Positions 41,423 to 49,925 of a stretch of 64,000 nt of DNA are shown in pieces. The stretch's first letter is position 1; every line of letters starts with the position of its first letter. The notes beneath the pieces were generated by a model that was not told the DNA's origin, ran no database searches, and worked only from the letters and a program-made list of their open reading frames with translations. The stretch is from positions 1 through 64,000 of the forward strand of contig CANMNB010000007.1 of NCBI GenBank assembly GCA_947499145.1. The letters are read 5' to 3'. This stretch comes from an uncultured Arachnia sp. GTDB lineage: Bacteria > Actinomycetota > Actinomycetes > Propionibacteriales > Propionibacteriaceae. The translations under genes and the position numbers were made by a program.

Positions 41423-44272
41423 ATGATGACAACGACCGTCGCCAAGTCAGGATCCCGGCGCTCCACGAAGGACAGCAACGCCCAACAGCGCCAGGGGTTG
41501 ACCATCAACCGCGTCTTCACCACCGAGGGTGTCCACCCCTATGACGAGGTGGAGTGGGATCATCGCGACGTCGTCCAGACGAACTGGAAGACGGGCGAGA
41601 ACGTCTTCGAACAGCGCGGCGTCGAGTTCCCGACGTCGTGGTCGGTCAACGCCTCCACGATCGTGACCACCAAGTACTTCCGCGGCGCCGTCGGAACCCC
41701 GCAGCGGGAGGACAGCCTCAAGACGCTGATCGACCGGGTCGTCAAGACCTACGCCCGGGCCGGTATGGACCACGGCTACTTCGCCACCCCCGAGGACGCC
41801 GAGATCTTCGAGCACGAGCTGACCTGGATGCTGCTGCACCAGTACTTCTCGTTCAACTCCCCGGTGTGGTTCAACGTCGGAACGCTGTCGCCGCAGCAGG
41901 TCAGCGCCTGCTTCATCCTCAGCGTCGACGACTCCATGGACTCCATCCTCAACTGGTACAAGGAGGAGGGCTTCATCTTCAAGGGCGGCTCCGGCGCGGG
42001 GCTCAACCTCTCCCGCATCCGCTCGTCGAAGGAGCTCTTGAGCTCCGGTGGCACCGCCTCCGGCCCGGTGTCCTTCATGCGCGGCGCCGACGCCTCCGCC
42101 GGCACCATCAAGTCCGGCGGCGCCACCCGTCGCGCCGCGAAGATGGTGGTCCTGGACGTCGACCACCCGGACATCGAGGAGTTCATCGAGACCAAGGCGC
42201 GCGAGGAGGACAAGATCCGCGCCCTGCGCGACGCCGGCTTCGACATGGACCTCGGCGGCAAGGACATCACCTCGGTGCAGTACCAGAACGCCAACAACTC
42301 CGTGCGCGTCACCGACGAGTTCATGCGAGCGGTCGAGGACGGCACGTCCTTCGGGCTCCGCGCCCGTGGCGATGGCTCCGTCATCGAGGAGGTTGATGCC
42401 CGCGCACTGTTCCAGAAGATGGCGAAGGCCGCCTGGGAGTGCGCCGACCCCGGCATCCAGTACCACGACACCATCAACGACTGGCACACCAACCCGGTGA
42501 CCGGCCCCATCACGGCCTCCAACCCGTGCTCGGAGTACATGAGCCTCGACAACAGCTCCTGCAACCTCGCCAGCCTCAACCTGCTGAAGTTCCTGGGCGA
42601 CGACGGCGAGTTCGACGCAGAACTGTTCGTCAAGGCCGTCGAGCTGATCATCACCGCGATGGACATCTCGATCTGCTTCGCCGACTTCCCAACCGAATCC
42701 ATCGGTGAGACCACCCGGAACTTCCGCCAGCTCGGCATCGGCTACGCGAACCTCGGTGCGCTGCTCATGGCCATGGGCAAGGGTTACGACTCCGACGGCG
42801 GCCGCTCCATGGCTGCGGCCATCACGTCGATCATGACCGGCACCTCGTACCGCCGCAGCGCGGAACTCGCTGGCGTCGTCGGCACCTACAACGGCTACGC
42901 CGAGAACGCCGACGCCCACCAGCGGGTGATGCGCAAGCACCAGGCGGCGAACGACGACTACCGCTACATGCCCGCCGATCGGCGGCTGGCCGACGTGGCG
43001 TCCCGCGAGTGGGACCAAGTCGTCGCCCTCGGCGCCAAGCAGGGCTACCGCAACGCCCAGGCGTCCGTCCTGGCGCCCACCGGCACCATCGGGTTCATGA
43101 TGGACTGTGACACCACGGGCATCGAACCCGACTTCTCGCTCGTGAAGTTCAAGAAGCTCGTCGGCGGCGGGTCCATGCAGATCGTGAACCAGACCGTCCC
43201 CCGTGCCCTCACCAAGCTGGGCTACGGCAAGGACGAGATCGACGGCATCGTCGACTACATCGCCGAGCACGGCCACGTCGTCGGGGCTCCCGGCCTGGCC
43301 GCCGAGCACTACGAGGTCTTCGACACGGCCATGGGCCAGCGCGCCATCAAGCCGATGGGCCACGTCCGGATGATGGCGGCGGTCCAGCCGTTCCTCTCCG
43401 GCGCCATCTCCAAGACCGTGAACCTGCCGGAGACCGCGTCGATCGAGGAGATCGCGGACGTCTACATGCAGGGCTGGAAGCTTGGTCTCAAGGCACTCGC
43501 CGTGTACCGCGACAACTGCAAGGTGGGCCAGCCTCTGTCCGACGGCAAGAAGGACAAGGGTCAGGCGCCGGCCAAGGCAGCCGAGCCGGAGGTGCGCATC
43601 GAGTACCGCCCGAAGCGCTCGCGCCTGCCGAAGTCGCGCTCCAGCCGCACCACGAGCTTCTCCGTGAACGGGGCCGAGGGGTACATGACCTCCGGCGCCT
43701 ACGACGACGGACGCCTGGGCGAGGTCTTCCTCAAGCTCGGCAAGCAGGGCTCCACCTTGGCAGGCGTGATGGATGCCTTCTCGATCGCCGTCTCCATCGG
43801 ACTGCAGTACGGTGTGCCGCTGGAGAGCTTCGTTCAGAAGTTCACCAACCTGAAGTTCGAGCCCGCGGGCATGACGGACGACCCCGACATCCGGATCGCG
43901 CAGTCCTTCATGGACTACATCTTCCGTCGGCTGGCGCTGGACTACCTCAGCTTCGACGATCGCGCCGAGCTCGGCATCTACACCGCCGCCGAGCGCGCCC
44001 GCTACGTCGAGACCGGCAGCTATCTGTCGGAGGAGGACGAGGCGTCGATGTCCGAGGCTGAGAGCCTGCGCAACGACGACGGGGACAACTTCAACGTCGA
44101 CGGCGCCCGCCAGCCCTCCCTCATCGACGCGCATACCACCGCTGAGCTGATGGAGAGCATCACCGGCAGTGCAGTCGATGCGCCGCTGTGCTTCACCTGC
44201 GGCACGAAGATGCGTCCGAGCGGCTCCTGCTACGTCTGCGAGGGCTGCGGCTCCACCAGCGGTTGCAGCTGA
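41423..44272 (+). CDS. nrdJ: vitamin B12-dependent (class II) ribonucleotide reductase
   Basis: A 949-residue adenosylcobalamin-dependent reductase that makes dNTPs without oxygen or a diiron subunit. FTTEGVHPYDEVEWDHRD and EFPTSWSVNASTIVTTKYFRG are typical of its N-terminus. Active-site blocks are QVSACFILSVDDSMDSI, FKGGSGAGLNLSRIRS, SNPCSEYMSLDNSSCNLASL (the Asn, Cys and Glu of the radical site) and VLAPTGTIGFMMDCDTTGIEP. The end has CFTCGTKMRPSGSCYVCEGCG, a zinc-ribbon-like Cys cluster serving as redox tail. No intein is present. It is the only reductase in the window and is cotranscribed with nrdR. Confidence 0.97.
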   Translation: MMTTTVAKSGSRRSTKDSNAQQRQGLTINRVFTTEGVHPYDEVEWDHRDVVQTNWKTGENVFEQRGVEFPTSWSVNASTIVTTKYFRGAVGTPQREDSLKTLIDRVVKTYARAGMDHGYFATPEDAEIFEHELTWMLLHQYFSFNSPVWFNVGTLSPQQVSACFILSVDDSMDSILNWYKEEGFIFKGGSGAGLNLSRIRSSKELLSSGGTASGPVSFMRGADASAGTIKSGGATRRAAKMVVLDVDHPDIEEFIETKAREEDKIRALRDAGFDMDLGGKDITSVQYQNANNSVRVTDEFMRAVEDGTSFGLRARGDGSVIEEVDARALFQKMAKAAWECADPGIQYHDTINDWHTNPVTGPITASNPCSEYMSLDNSSCNLASLNLLKFLGDDGEFDAELFVKAVELIITAMDISICFADFPTESIGETTRNFRQLGIGYANLGALLMAMGKGYDSDGGRSMAAAITSIMTGTSYRRSAELAGVVGTYNGYAENADAHQRVMRKHQAANDDYRYMPADRRLADVASREWDQVVALGAKQGYRNAQASVLAPTGTIGFMMDCDTTGIEPDFSLVKFKKLVGGGSMQIVNQTVPRALTKLGYGKDEIDGIVDYIAEHGHVVGAPGLAAEHYEVFDTAMGQRAIKPMGHVRMMAAVQPFLSGAISKTVNLPETASIEEIADVYMQGWKLGLKALAVYRDNCKVGQPLSDGKKDKGQAPAKAAEPEVRIEYRPKRSRLPKSRSSRTTSFSVNGAEGYMTSGAYDDGRLGEVFLKLGKQGSTLAGVMDAFSIAVSIGLQYGVPLESFVQKFTNLKFEPAGMTDDPDIRIAQSFMDYIFRRLALDYLSFDDRAELGIYTAAERARYVETGSYLSEEDEASMSEAESLRNDDGDNFNVDGARQPSLIDAHTTAELMESITGSAVDAPLCFTCGTKMRPSGSCYVCEGCGSTSGCS

Positions 44273-44286
44273 TCAGCCCACAGTTC

Positions 44287-44315
44287 ACGGGCCCGGCCAT
44301 CATGGCCGGGCCCGT
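44287..44315 (+). terminator. intrinsic terminator after nrdJ
   Basis: ACGGGCCCGGCCA (44287-44299) pairs fully with TGGCCGGGCCCGT (44303-44315) around a three-base loop. The stem is followed by GTTCTGTTCC, moderately U-rich, 15 bases after the nrdJ stop. Confidence 0.88.
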
Positions 44316-44392
44316 GTTCTGTTCCGTATGGGCGACACCCAATGTCAGTCGGGTGTGGAATGGTGTCGGTACAGCCAACGACAGGAACCCTG

Positions 44393-44764
44393 ATGGAGAT
44401 CACTCCCATTGCAGCATGGACGTTCGTGGCCGAATGTCCTGTGCCGTCCGACATCGCCCCCCTCATGGTCGAAGGAGAGCAGCCGTGGGCTGCTTACAAG
44501 ACGTTTCGCGACAGCGCGGTCTTCACGAACAAGCGACTGATCGTTCGGGATGCACAGGGCATCACCGGTTCGAAGGTGGAGATCTACTCGCTGCCCTATT
44601 CGGCCATCAACATGTGGTCGTCGGAGAATGCCGGCCGCATGTTGGACCTCAACGCGGAGATCGAGCTCTGGACGCGGGCTGGACACGTCAAGATCAAGAT
44701 CGGCAAGGGCGTCGACATCCGCCGACTGGATCACCTTATTTCCCACGCTGTCCTCAACGGCTGA
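44393..44764 (+). CDS. bacterial PH-domain protein
   Basis: A 123-residue single bacterial PH domain. It has the typical run AAYKTFRDSAVFTNKRLIVRDAQG, in which FTNKRLIV is the hallmark strand, then GSKVEIYSLPYSAINMWSSENAG, then LDLNAEIELWTRAG and KIKIGKGVDIRRLDHLISHAVL. ATG 44393 is preceded by AGGA (44382-44385). The frame is open further upstream, but the extra residues do not fit. Members bind lipids or proteins; the cellular role is unknown. It is separated from nrdJ by a terminator and therefore has its own promoter. Confidence 0.85.
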   Translation: MEITPIAAWTFVAECPVPSDIAPLMVEGEQPWAAYKTFRDSAVFTNKRLIVRDAQGITGSKVEIYSLPYSAINMWSSENAGRMLDLNAEIELWTRAGHVKIKIGKGVDIRRLDHLISHAVLNG

Positions 44765-44773
44765 TCCCGCGCC

Positions 44774-45829
44774 TCAGTCCGTTCGGGTGTAGGCGGCTGC
44801 GCGGACGGCGTCATCGTCCTCGAGGCCGGCTCCCAGGGCGCCTCCGATGGTGGCCAGTCCTGCAACCAGCCAGGACAGCTTGACGTATTGGATCGGGGTT
44901 GCGGCCTCACCCGTGACGCCGGTGAAGACGTCGGCATCCACCAGCAGGTAGGCGCCCGCGAGGGACGCGACGAAGATCGCGGCGTGGAGCACCGCGACCC
45001 CCGTCAGGACGGTGAGCAGTGTTGCGACGTTGAAGAGCGTCACCTGCTCGCGCTCCGCCCGGCGCCTCGGCCTCTCCCAGAGTCCGGCGCCCACGACGAG
45101 TGCTCCCGTGACAGCGGCCACCGACACCAACCCCAGCAGAACCATCTGGTGGCCGGAGTACTCCGCGGACAGCAGCCACAGGTCGGTGGTGACCAGCGTC
45201 AGGACTCCGGCGGCGAGCGCGACCGTCAGTGACTTCGACAGTCCGGCTGCGAGCCTCCAGGGCCGGTTGGCCCGAACCATCCCGGCGAGCACCCTGAGGT
45301 TCCCGCCGACGACCCGCGCCGCGAAGACCGGCGCGGCCTCGTCCGGCACGTCCTCGACGTCCGTGGCGAGTTGGCGCGCCCGTGCAGCCACTGCCTCGGG
45401 CGGCTGCCGGTCGTGCGGGTCCAGCCCCAGCACGATACCCACCGCGTCGACGACCGCGTCCACAGTCTTCGTGGCGACGCCGGTGGCGCCCAGGGCGGGA
45501 ACGGAGATGACCCCGGAGGCATGCGCGGCGGACACCTGCCGAGAATAGGTGTGGCGCCCCTGCTTCAGGGGGAGGGCAGTCAACGCGACGGCGATGTCCC
45601 ATCCCTCGTCGAGCATGCGGTCTCGAGTCGCCTCCAGCAGGTCGAGCGCATCGGCCGGTGGGGTGGTGGAGTCCTCACGTACCGCGCTGATCAACCATTG
45701 GACGCCCGGGAAGCGGTGTGACAGCTTCCTCGGGAGGGAGTCGGCAAGGGAGGCGGAGAGCAGACCCTCGACCTGTGGTGAGACGACCAGGCCGAGGTGG
45801 ACAGCGGGGGAGGAGTCGCCAGAGGTCAT
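44774..45829 (-). CDS. integral membrane protein with cytosolic N-terminal domain, unknown function
   Basis: A 351-residue protein. The N-terminal half (1-190) is soluble and alpha/beta in character: LGLVVSPQVEGLLSASLADSLPRKL, GWDIAVALTALPLKQGRHTYSRQV, VISVPALGATGVATKTVDAVVDAVGIVLGL. The C-terminal half has about four or five membrane helices: SLTVALAAGVLTLVTTDLWL, then MVLLGLVSVAAVTGALVVGAGLW, then VATLLTVLTGVAVLHAAIFVASLAGAYLLV, and a last one near 319-337. I recall similar actinobacterial proteins annotated only as membrane proteins. It is convergent with the PH-domain gene and divergent from the regulator gene. Confidence 0.72.
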   Translation of the reverse strand: MTSGDSSPAVHLGLVVSPQVEGLLSASLADSLPRKLSHRFPGVQWLISAVREDSTTPPADALDLLEATRDRMLDEGWDIAVALTALPLKQGRHTYSRQVSAAHASGVISVPALGATGVATKTVDAVVDAVGIVLGLDPHDRQPPEAVAARARQLATDVEDVPDEAAPVFAARVVGGNLRVLAGMVRANRPWRLAAGLSKSLTVALAAGVLTLVTTDLWLLSAEYSGHQMVLLGLVSVAAVTGALVVGAGLWERPRRRAEREQVTLFNVATLLTVLTGVAVLHAAIFVASLAGAYLLVDADVFTGVTGEAATPIQYVKLSWLVAGLATIGGALGAGLEDDDAVRAAAYTRTD

Positions 45830-45913
45830 CGGGCAAGCATGTCGGCTCTGCGGGCCGTCGTGGAAATCGACGTCGAGGCCGTGGACTGGGGCCGCTCGCC
45901 TATGCTGGGCCGG

Positions 45914-46576
45914 GTGAACACACCCTCACCCCTGCGCGTTGCGCTCCTCAACGACTACGAAGTCGTGGTGCGCGGGCTCCAGGCGATGCTGGAGCCGCAC
46001 GGTGACAAGCTCGCGGTCGTGGAGCTGGACGTCCAGGAGGAGGTCTCGCAGCCCGTGGACCTCACCCTGTACGACACGTTCTCCCAGCCGCAGGTGGACG
46101 CAGACTTGGTCGACGACGTGCTGGCGAATCCCAACGCGGGCGCGGTGGTCATCTACAGCTGGAACCTGCACCCCGCGCTGGTGGAGAAGGCCATCGCCAA
46201 GGGCTGCCGTGGCTACCTGGACAAGGGAATGTCCGGCGAGGAACTCGCGCAGGCCCTCGTGCGGATCGGCCAGGGGGAGCGCATCGTTTCCCCCGCGACG
46301 CCGGAAGCGGTGGAGCAACCGACCGCCGGGGAGTGGCCGGGCAAGGAGCAGGGGCTCAGCGCTCGCGAGGCCGAGGTCGTCGCGCTGATCACGCAAGGCC
46401 TCACCAACAACGACATCGCCGAGCGCACCTACCTCAGCATCAACTCCGTGAAGTCCTACATCCGCTCCGCCTATCGCAAGATGGGCGTCGAGCGCCGGTC
46501 CCAGGCCGTGCGCTGGGGGATCGAGCACGGCATGCTGCCGGACAACCGGAGGATCCGCCTCGGCGGTGCCGGGTAG
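45914..46576 (+). CDS. orphan NarL/FixJ-type response regulator
   Basis: A 220-residue two-domain regulator. The receiver domain (about 1-125) begins RVALLNDYEVVVRGLQAMLEPHG, has the expected mid-sheet region VDLTLYDTF, the Thr/Ser-equivalent AVVIYSWN and the switch Lys in GYLDKGMSGEELAQAL. The C-terminal LuxR-type HTH is LSAREAEVVALITQGLTNNDIAERTYLSINSVKSYIRSAYRKMGVERRSQAV. No histidine kinase is nearby. A TATGCT -10 (45901-45906) lies seven bases before GTG 45914, so the message is probably leaderless. It precedes ilvD by 39 bases but is not obviously linked to it. Confidence 0.88.
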   Translation: MNTPSPLRVALLNDYEVVVRGLQAMLEPHGDKLAVVELDVQEEVSQPVDLTLYDTFSQPQVDADLVDDVLANPNAGAVVIYSWNLHPALVEKAIAKGCRGYLDKGMSGEELAQALVRIGQGERIVSPATPEAVEQPTAGEWPGKEQGLSAREAEVVALITQGLTNNDIAERTYLSINSVKSYIRSAYRKMGVERRSQAVRWGIEHGMLPDNRRIRLGGAG

Positions 46577-46615
46577 GGTGGAGGGGCGAAGTCTCCAGTC
46601 GGAAGTGAGCACACA

Positions 46616-48460
46616 ATGCCCCATCTTCGGTCCCGCACCACCACCCATGGCCGCAACATGGCCGGAGCCCGTGCGCTCTGGCGAGCGACGGGCATGGGCG
46701 AGTCCGACTTCGGCAAGCCCATCGTGGCGATCGCCAACTCGTTCACGCAGTTCGTGCCGGGCCACGTGCACCTGCGGGACATGGGCAAGCTCGTCGCCGG
46801 CGCCGTGCAGGAGGCCGGGGGCGTGGGCCGCGAGTTCAACACCATTGCCGTGGACGACGGCATTGCCATGGGCCACGGGGGCATGCTCTACTCTCTGCCC
46901 AGCCGTGAGGTGATCGCCGACTCGATCGAGTTCATGGTGAACGCCCACTGCGCGGATGCGCTCGTGTGCATCTCCAACTGCGACAAGATCACGCCGGGGA
47001 TGCTCCTGGCGGCGCTGCGCCTCAACATCCCCACCGTGTTCGTCTCCGGCGGCCCCATGGAGGCAGGCAAGGCCGTGATCAAGGAGGGCGGCACGGTCGA
47101 GACCTCGCTGGACCTGGTCAACGCCATGGTCGCCGCCGTTGACCCCGACGTCAGCGACGACGAGCTCCAGCGCATCGAGGCCAACGCCTGCCCCACCTGC
47201 GGTTCCTGCTCCGGCATGTTCACCGCCAACTCCATGAACTGCCTCGTGGAGGCCATGGGGCTGGCCCTGCCGGGCAATGGCTCCACCCTGGCCACGGCCG
47301 CCGCCCGCAAGGACCTCTTCATCCGCGCCGGCCGCCTGGTGGTGGACCTGTGCCGCGAGTACTACGACAACGACGACGAGTCCGTTCTGCCGCTGTCGAT
47401 CGCCACCAAGCCCGCCTTCGAGAACGCCATGCGCCTGGACGTCGCGATGGGCGGCTCCACGAACACCGTCCTCCACCTCCTCGCCGCCGCCCAAGAGGCC
47501 GGCGTGGACTTCGACCAGGCCGACATCGACGCCATCTCGCGCGTCACCCCCTGCCTGGCCAAGGTTGCCCCGAACTCCGAGCGTTACTACATGGAGGACG
47601 TCCACCGCGCCGGCGGCATCCCCGCGATCCTCGGTGAGCTGCACCGCGGGGGCAAGCTCGCTGACCAGGTGCGCGCCGTGCACTCCCCGTCCCTGCAGGA
47701 GTGGCTGGACGAGTGGGACATCCGTGGCGGCAAGGCCTCCGAGCAGGCCATCGAGCTGTTCCATGCCGCCCCGGGCGGGATCCGGACCACGGAGGCGTTC
47801 TCCTCGACCAACCGCTGGGAGACGCTCGACGTCGACGGGGTCGCCGGCTGCATCCGCAGCACCGAGCACCCGTACACCCAGGACGGCGGCCTCGCAGTGC
47901 TGCATGGCAACCTCGCTCCTGACGGTGCGATCGTCAAGACCGCTGGCGTGCCTGAGCACCAATGGGAGTTCACCGGACGTGCCCTGGTCACCGAGTCGCA
48001 GGAGGACGCCGTCGAGGCCATCCTGGGCAAGCGAGTCCAACCGGGCGACATTGTGATCGTCCGATACGAGGGACCCAAGGGTGGTCCCGGCATGCAGGAG
48101 ATGCTGTATCCGACGGCCTACCTCAAGGCCCTCGGCCTCGGACCGCAGTGCGCCCTCATCACCGACGGACGCTTCTCCGGCGGGTCCTCCGGACTCTCCA
48201 TCGGTCACGTCTCCCCGGAGGCGGCCTCCGGAGGCCCGATAGCGCTCGTGGAGACCGGCGACCAGATCACGATCTCGATCCCCAACCGCTCGCTGAACCT
48301 CGACGTCGATGAGGCGACCTTGGCCGAACGTCGCCGAGTCCTGGATGAGAGCGGGTACCGCCCCAGGAACCGCCAGCGGCCGGTCTCCACCGCCCTGCGC
48401 ATCTACGGATCCATGGCGCAGTCGGCCGACAAGGGCGCCGCCAGGCGCTTCGACGGCTGA
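46616..48460 (+). CDS. ilvD: dihydroxy-acid dehydratase
   Basis: A 614-residue Fe-S dehydratase of branched-chain amino acid synthesis, turning dihydroxy acids into 2-oxo acids. Landmarks are [23 protein letters not shown] at the N-terminus, [35 protein letters not shown] with one cluster Cys, [21 protein letters not shown] with further cluster cysteines, [27 protein letters not shown] and [22 protein letters not shown] near the C-terminus. The length is normal. It stands apart from other ilv genes, which is common in actinobacteria. No attenuator is visible upstream. Confidence 0.96.
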   Translation: MPHLRSRTTTHGRNMAGARALWRATGMGESDFGKPIVAIANSFTQFVPGHVHLRDMGKLVAGAVQEAGGVGREFNTIAVDDGIAMGHGGMLYSLPSREVIADSIEFMVNAHCADALVCISNCDKITPGMLLAALRLNIPTVFVSGGPMEAGKAVIKEGGTVETSLDLVNAMVAAVDPDVSDDELQRIEANACPTCGSCSGMFTANSMNCLVEAMGLALPGNGSTLATAAARKDLFIRAGRLVVDLCREYYDNDDESVLPLSIATKPAFENAMRLDVAMGGSTNTVLHLLAAAQEAGVDFDQADIDAISRVTPCLAKVAPNSERYYMEDVHRAGGIPAILGELHRGGKLADQVRAVHSPSLQEWLDEWDIRGGKASEQAIELFHAAPGGIRTTEAFSSTNRWETLDVDGVAGCIRSTEHPYTQDGGLAVLHGNLAPDGAIVKTAGVPEHQWEFTGRALVTESQEDAVEAILGKRVQPGDIVIVRYEGPKGGPGMQEMLYPTAYLKALGLGPQCALITDGRFSGGSSGLSIGHVSPEAASGGPIALVETGDQITISIPNRSLNLDVDEATLAERRRVLDESGYRPRNRQRPVSTALRIYGSMAQSADKGAARRFDG

Positions 48461-48505
48461 TCACAACAGCGCCGTCCTACGCGGCGGTCATCCGGGACTG
48501 GTCAC

Positions 48506-48534
48506 TTGTGGCGCATTATGTAGAGGGTTAGAGT
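48506..48534 (+). promoter_or_regulatory. promoter of the ROK-GH35 operon
   Basis: TTGTGG (48506-48511) and TAGAGT (48529-48534) are 17 bases apart, a good sigma-70 promoter between ilvD and the ROK gene. The leader to ATG 48632 is about 90 bases and has space for a regulator site, though I found no clear palindrome. Confidence 0.6.
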
Positions 48535-48631
48535 AAGCACTTGCGGAACGGCGTGTCGCCGCTTGGGATCCCGCCGAGGTGCCATCAGTTGAGCACGTTT
48601 GGTGGTCCGAGGAGAACCGAGGAGTAGGGCC

Positions 48632-49864
48632 ATGCGGAAAAGATCGTCCAGGGACATCCGCAGCGAATCACGGCTGGACGTGCTGCAAACACTTCTGGCC
48701 TCTCAGCAGTCCACCCGCAACGAGCTGGCCCGCGCCACCGGGCTCAGTCTCGCGACGGTGGCCACGGTCGTCTCCGAACTGATCGCCGAGGGCCTGGTCC
48801 TCGAGGCGGGACTCTCCCACACCGGGACCGGCCGCCCGACGACGACCCTGCGGATCAACCGCGACCGCGGGTACCTCGCGGGGATCGACGTCGCGGAGAC
48901 GTACGTCAGCGTCTACATCTTCGACGCCGCCCTGCGGCAGGTCGGCTCCGCGGAGGTGGGGCTGGACGACAACGACGCGTCGGTGGAGCGTGCCGTCGAT
49001 GAGATCGTGAGGACCCTGCGGGCTGCCGCCGGCGAGGCAGGCATCGATACCACCGCCCTCCTCGGGGTCGGTATCGCCACGCCGGGCCTGGTGCGGGGCC
49101 ACGCGGGCTGGCGCTCCATCGTCTCGGGGCTCGGGCCGGCCGATGGCGAACGGGTGCTGGCACTGCTCCGGGAGAAGGTGGGGCTGCCCCTGGTGGTGGA
49201 GAACCCACTCAAGGCCATTGCCACCGCCGAGCTCTGGCTGGGCCGGGGCAGGGACGCGTCGAGCATGGTGACCATCAACCTCGGCACCGGAGTGGGTGCG
49301 GGAATCGTGCTGCAGGGCCAGGTCCTCCGAGGCTTCACCAACAGCGCAGGGGAGTGGGGGCACTCGCTGCTCGTCCACGACGGTCGGGGATGTCGCTGCG
49401 GGCGGCGCGGCTGCGTCGAGGCCTACGTCGGTGTGCCCGGCATCCAGCAGACCCTGCGGGAGATCTCGGACTCGCACCCGCTCGCCCACGAGACGCACCA
49501 GAGCGACTTCATCTCAGAGCTCGCCGCCCTGTCCTCCGGACCCGACCCCGACCCCGTCGCCACTGAGACGATCGAACGCACGGCACGATATCTGGGAGGC
49601 GCCATCGCCGACCTCGTCGCGATCATCAACCCGGAGCTCGTGATGCTCACCGGGTGGACCACCTGGGCGCTCGCGGACCAACTGCTGCCGAACACGACAG
49701 AGGAACTGCTGCGCCAATCACCCAGAGGAGCGGCCGATGACGTCACCGTCGGGGTCTCGACGGTCCGCGGCAACTCCGTCGCGATCGGGGTGGCCACCTT
49801 GGCCTTCGAACGCTTCCTCGGCGATGTCGGACTCGTGACGCTCCGACGTCCCATCGCCCTCTAG
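48632..49864 (+). CDS. ROK-family transcriptional regulator
   Basis: A 410-residue regulator of the NagC/XylR type. The N-terminal winged helix (about 12-62) reads RLDVLQTLLASQQSTRNELARATGLSLATVATVVSELIAEGLV. The ROK sugar-kinase-like domain follows with GIDVAETYVSVYIFD, LGVGIATPGLV, VVENPLKAIATAELWLGRG, VTINLGTGVGAGIV and the zinc motif CRCGRRGCVEAYVG. AGGAG (48620-48624) precedes the ATG. The gene lies 61 bases upstream of a GH35 galactosidase, so it probably senses a galactoside-derived sugar and controls that operon. Sugar identity is inferred from the neighbour only. Confidence 0.92.
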   Translation: MRKRSSRDIRSESRLDVLQTLLASQQSTRNELARATGLSLATVATVVSELIAEGLVLEAGLSHTGTGRPTTTLRINRDRGYLAGIDVAETYVSVYIFDAALRQVGSAEVGLDDNDASVERAVDEIVRTLRAAAGEAGIDTTALLGVGIATPGLVRGHAGWRSIVSGLGPADGERVLALLREKVGLPLVVENPLKAIATAELWLGRGRDASSMVTINLGTGVGAGIVLQGQVLRGFTNSAGEWGHSLLVHDGRGCRCGRRGCVEAYVGVPGIQQTLREISDSHPLAHETHQSDFISELAALSSGPDPDPVATETIERTARYLGGAIADLVAIINPELVMLTGWTTWALADQLLPNTTEELLRQSPRGAADDVTVGVSTVRGNSVAIGVATLAFERFLGDVGLVTLRRPIAL

Positions 49865-49925
49865 AGCCCCCTCACGCAGAGACACACCACGCAGCGCTGA
49901 CGCGCGCCCGGACAGGACCACGAAC

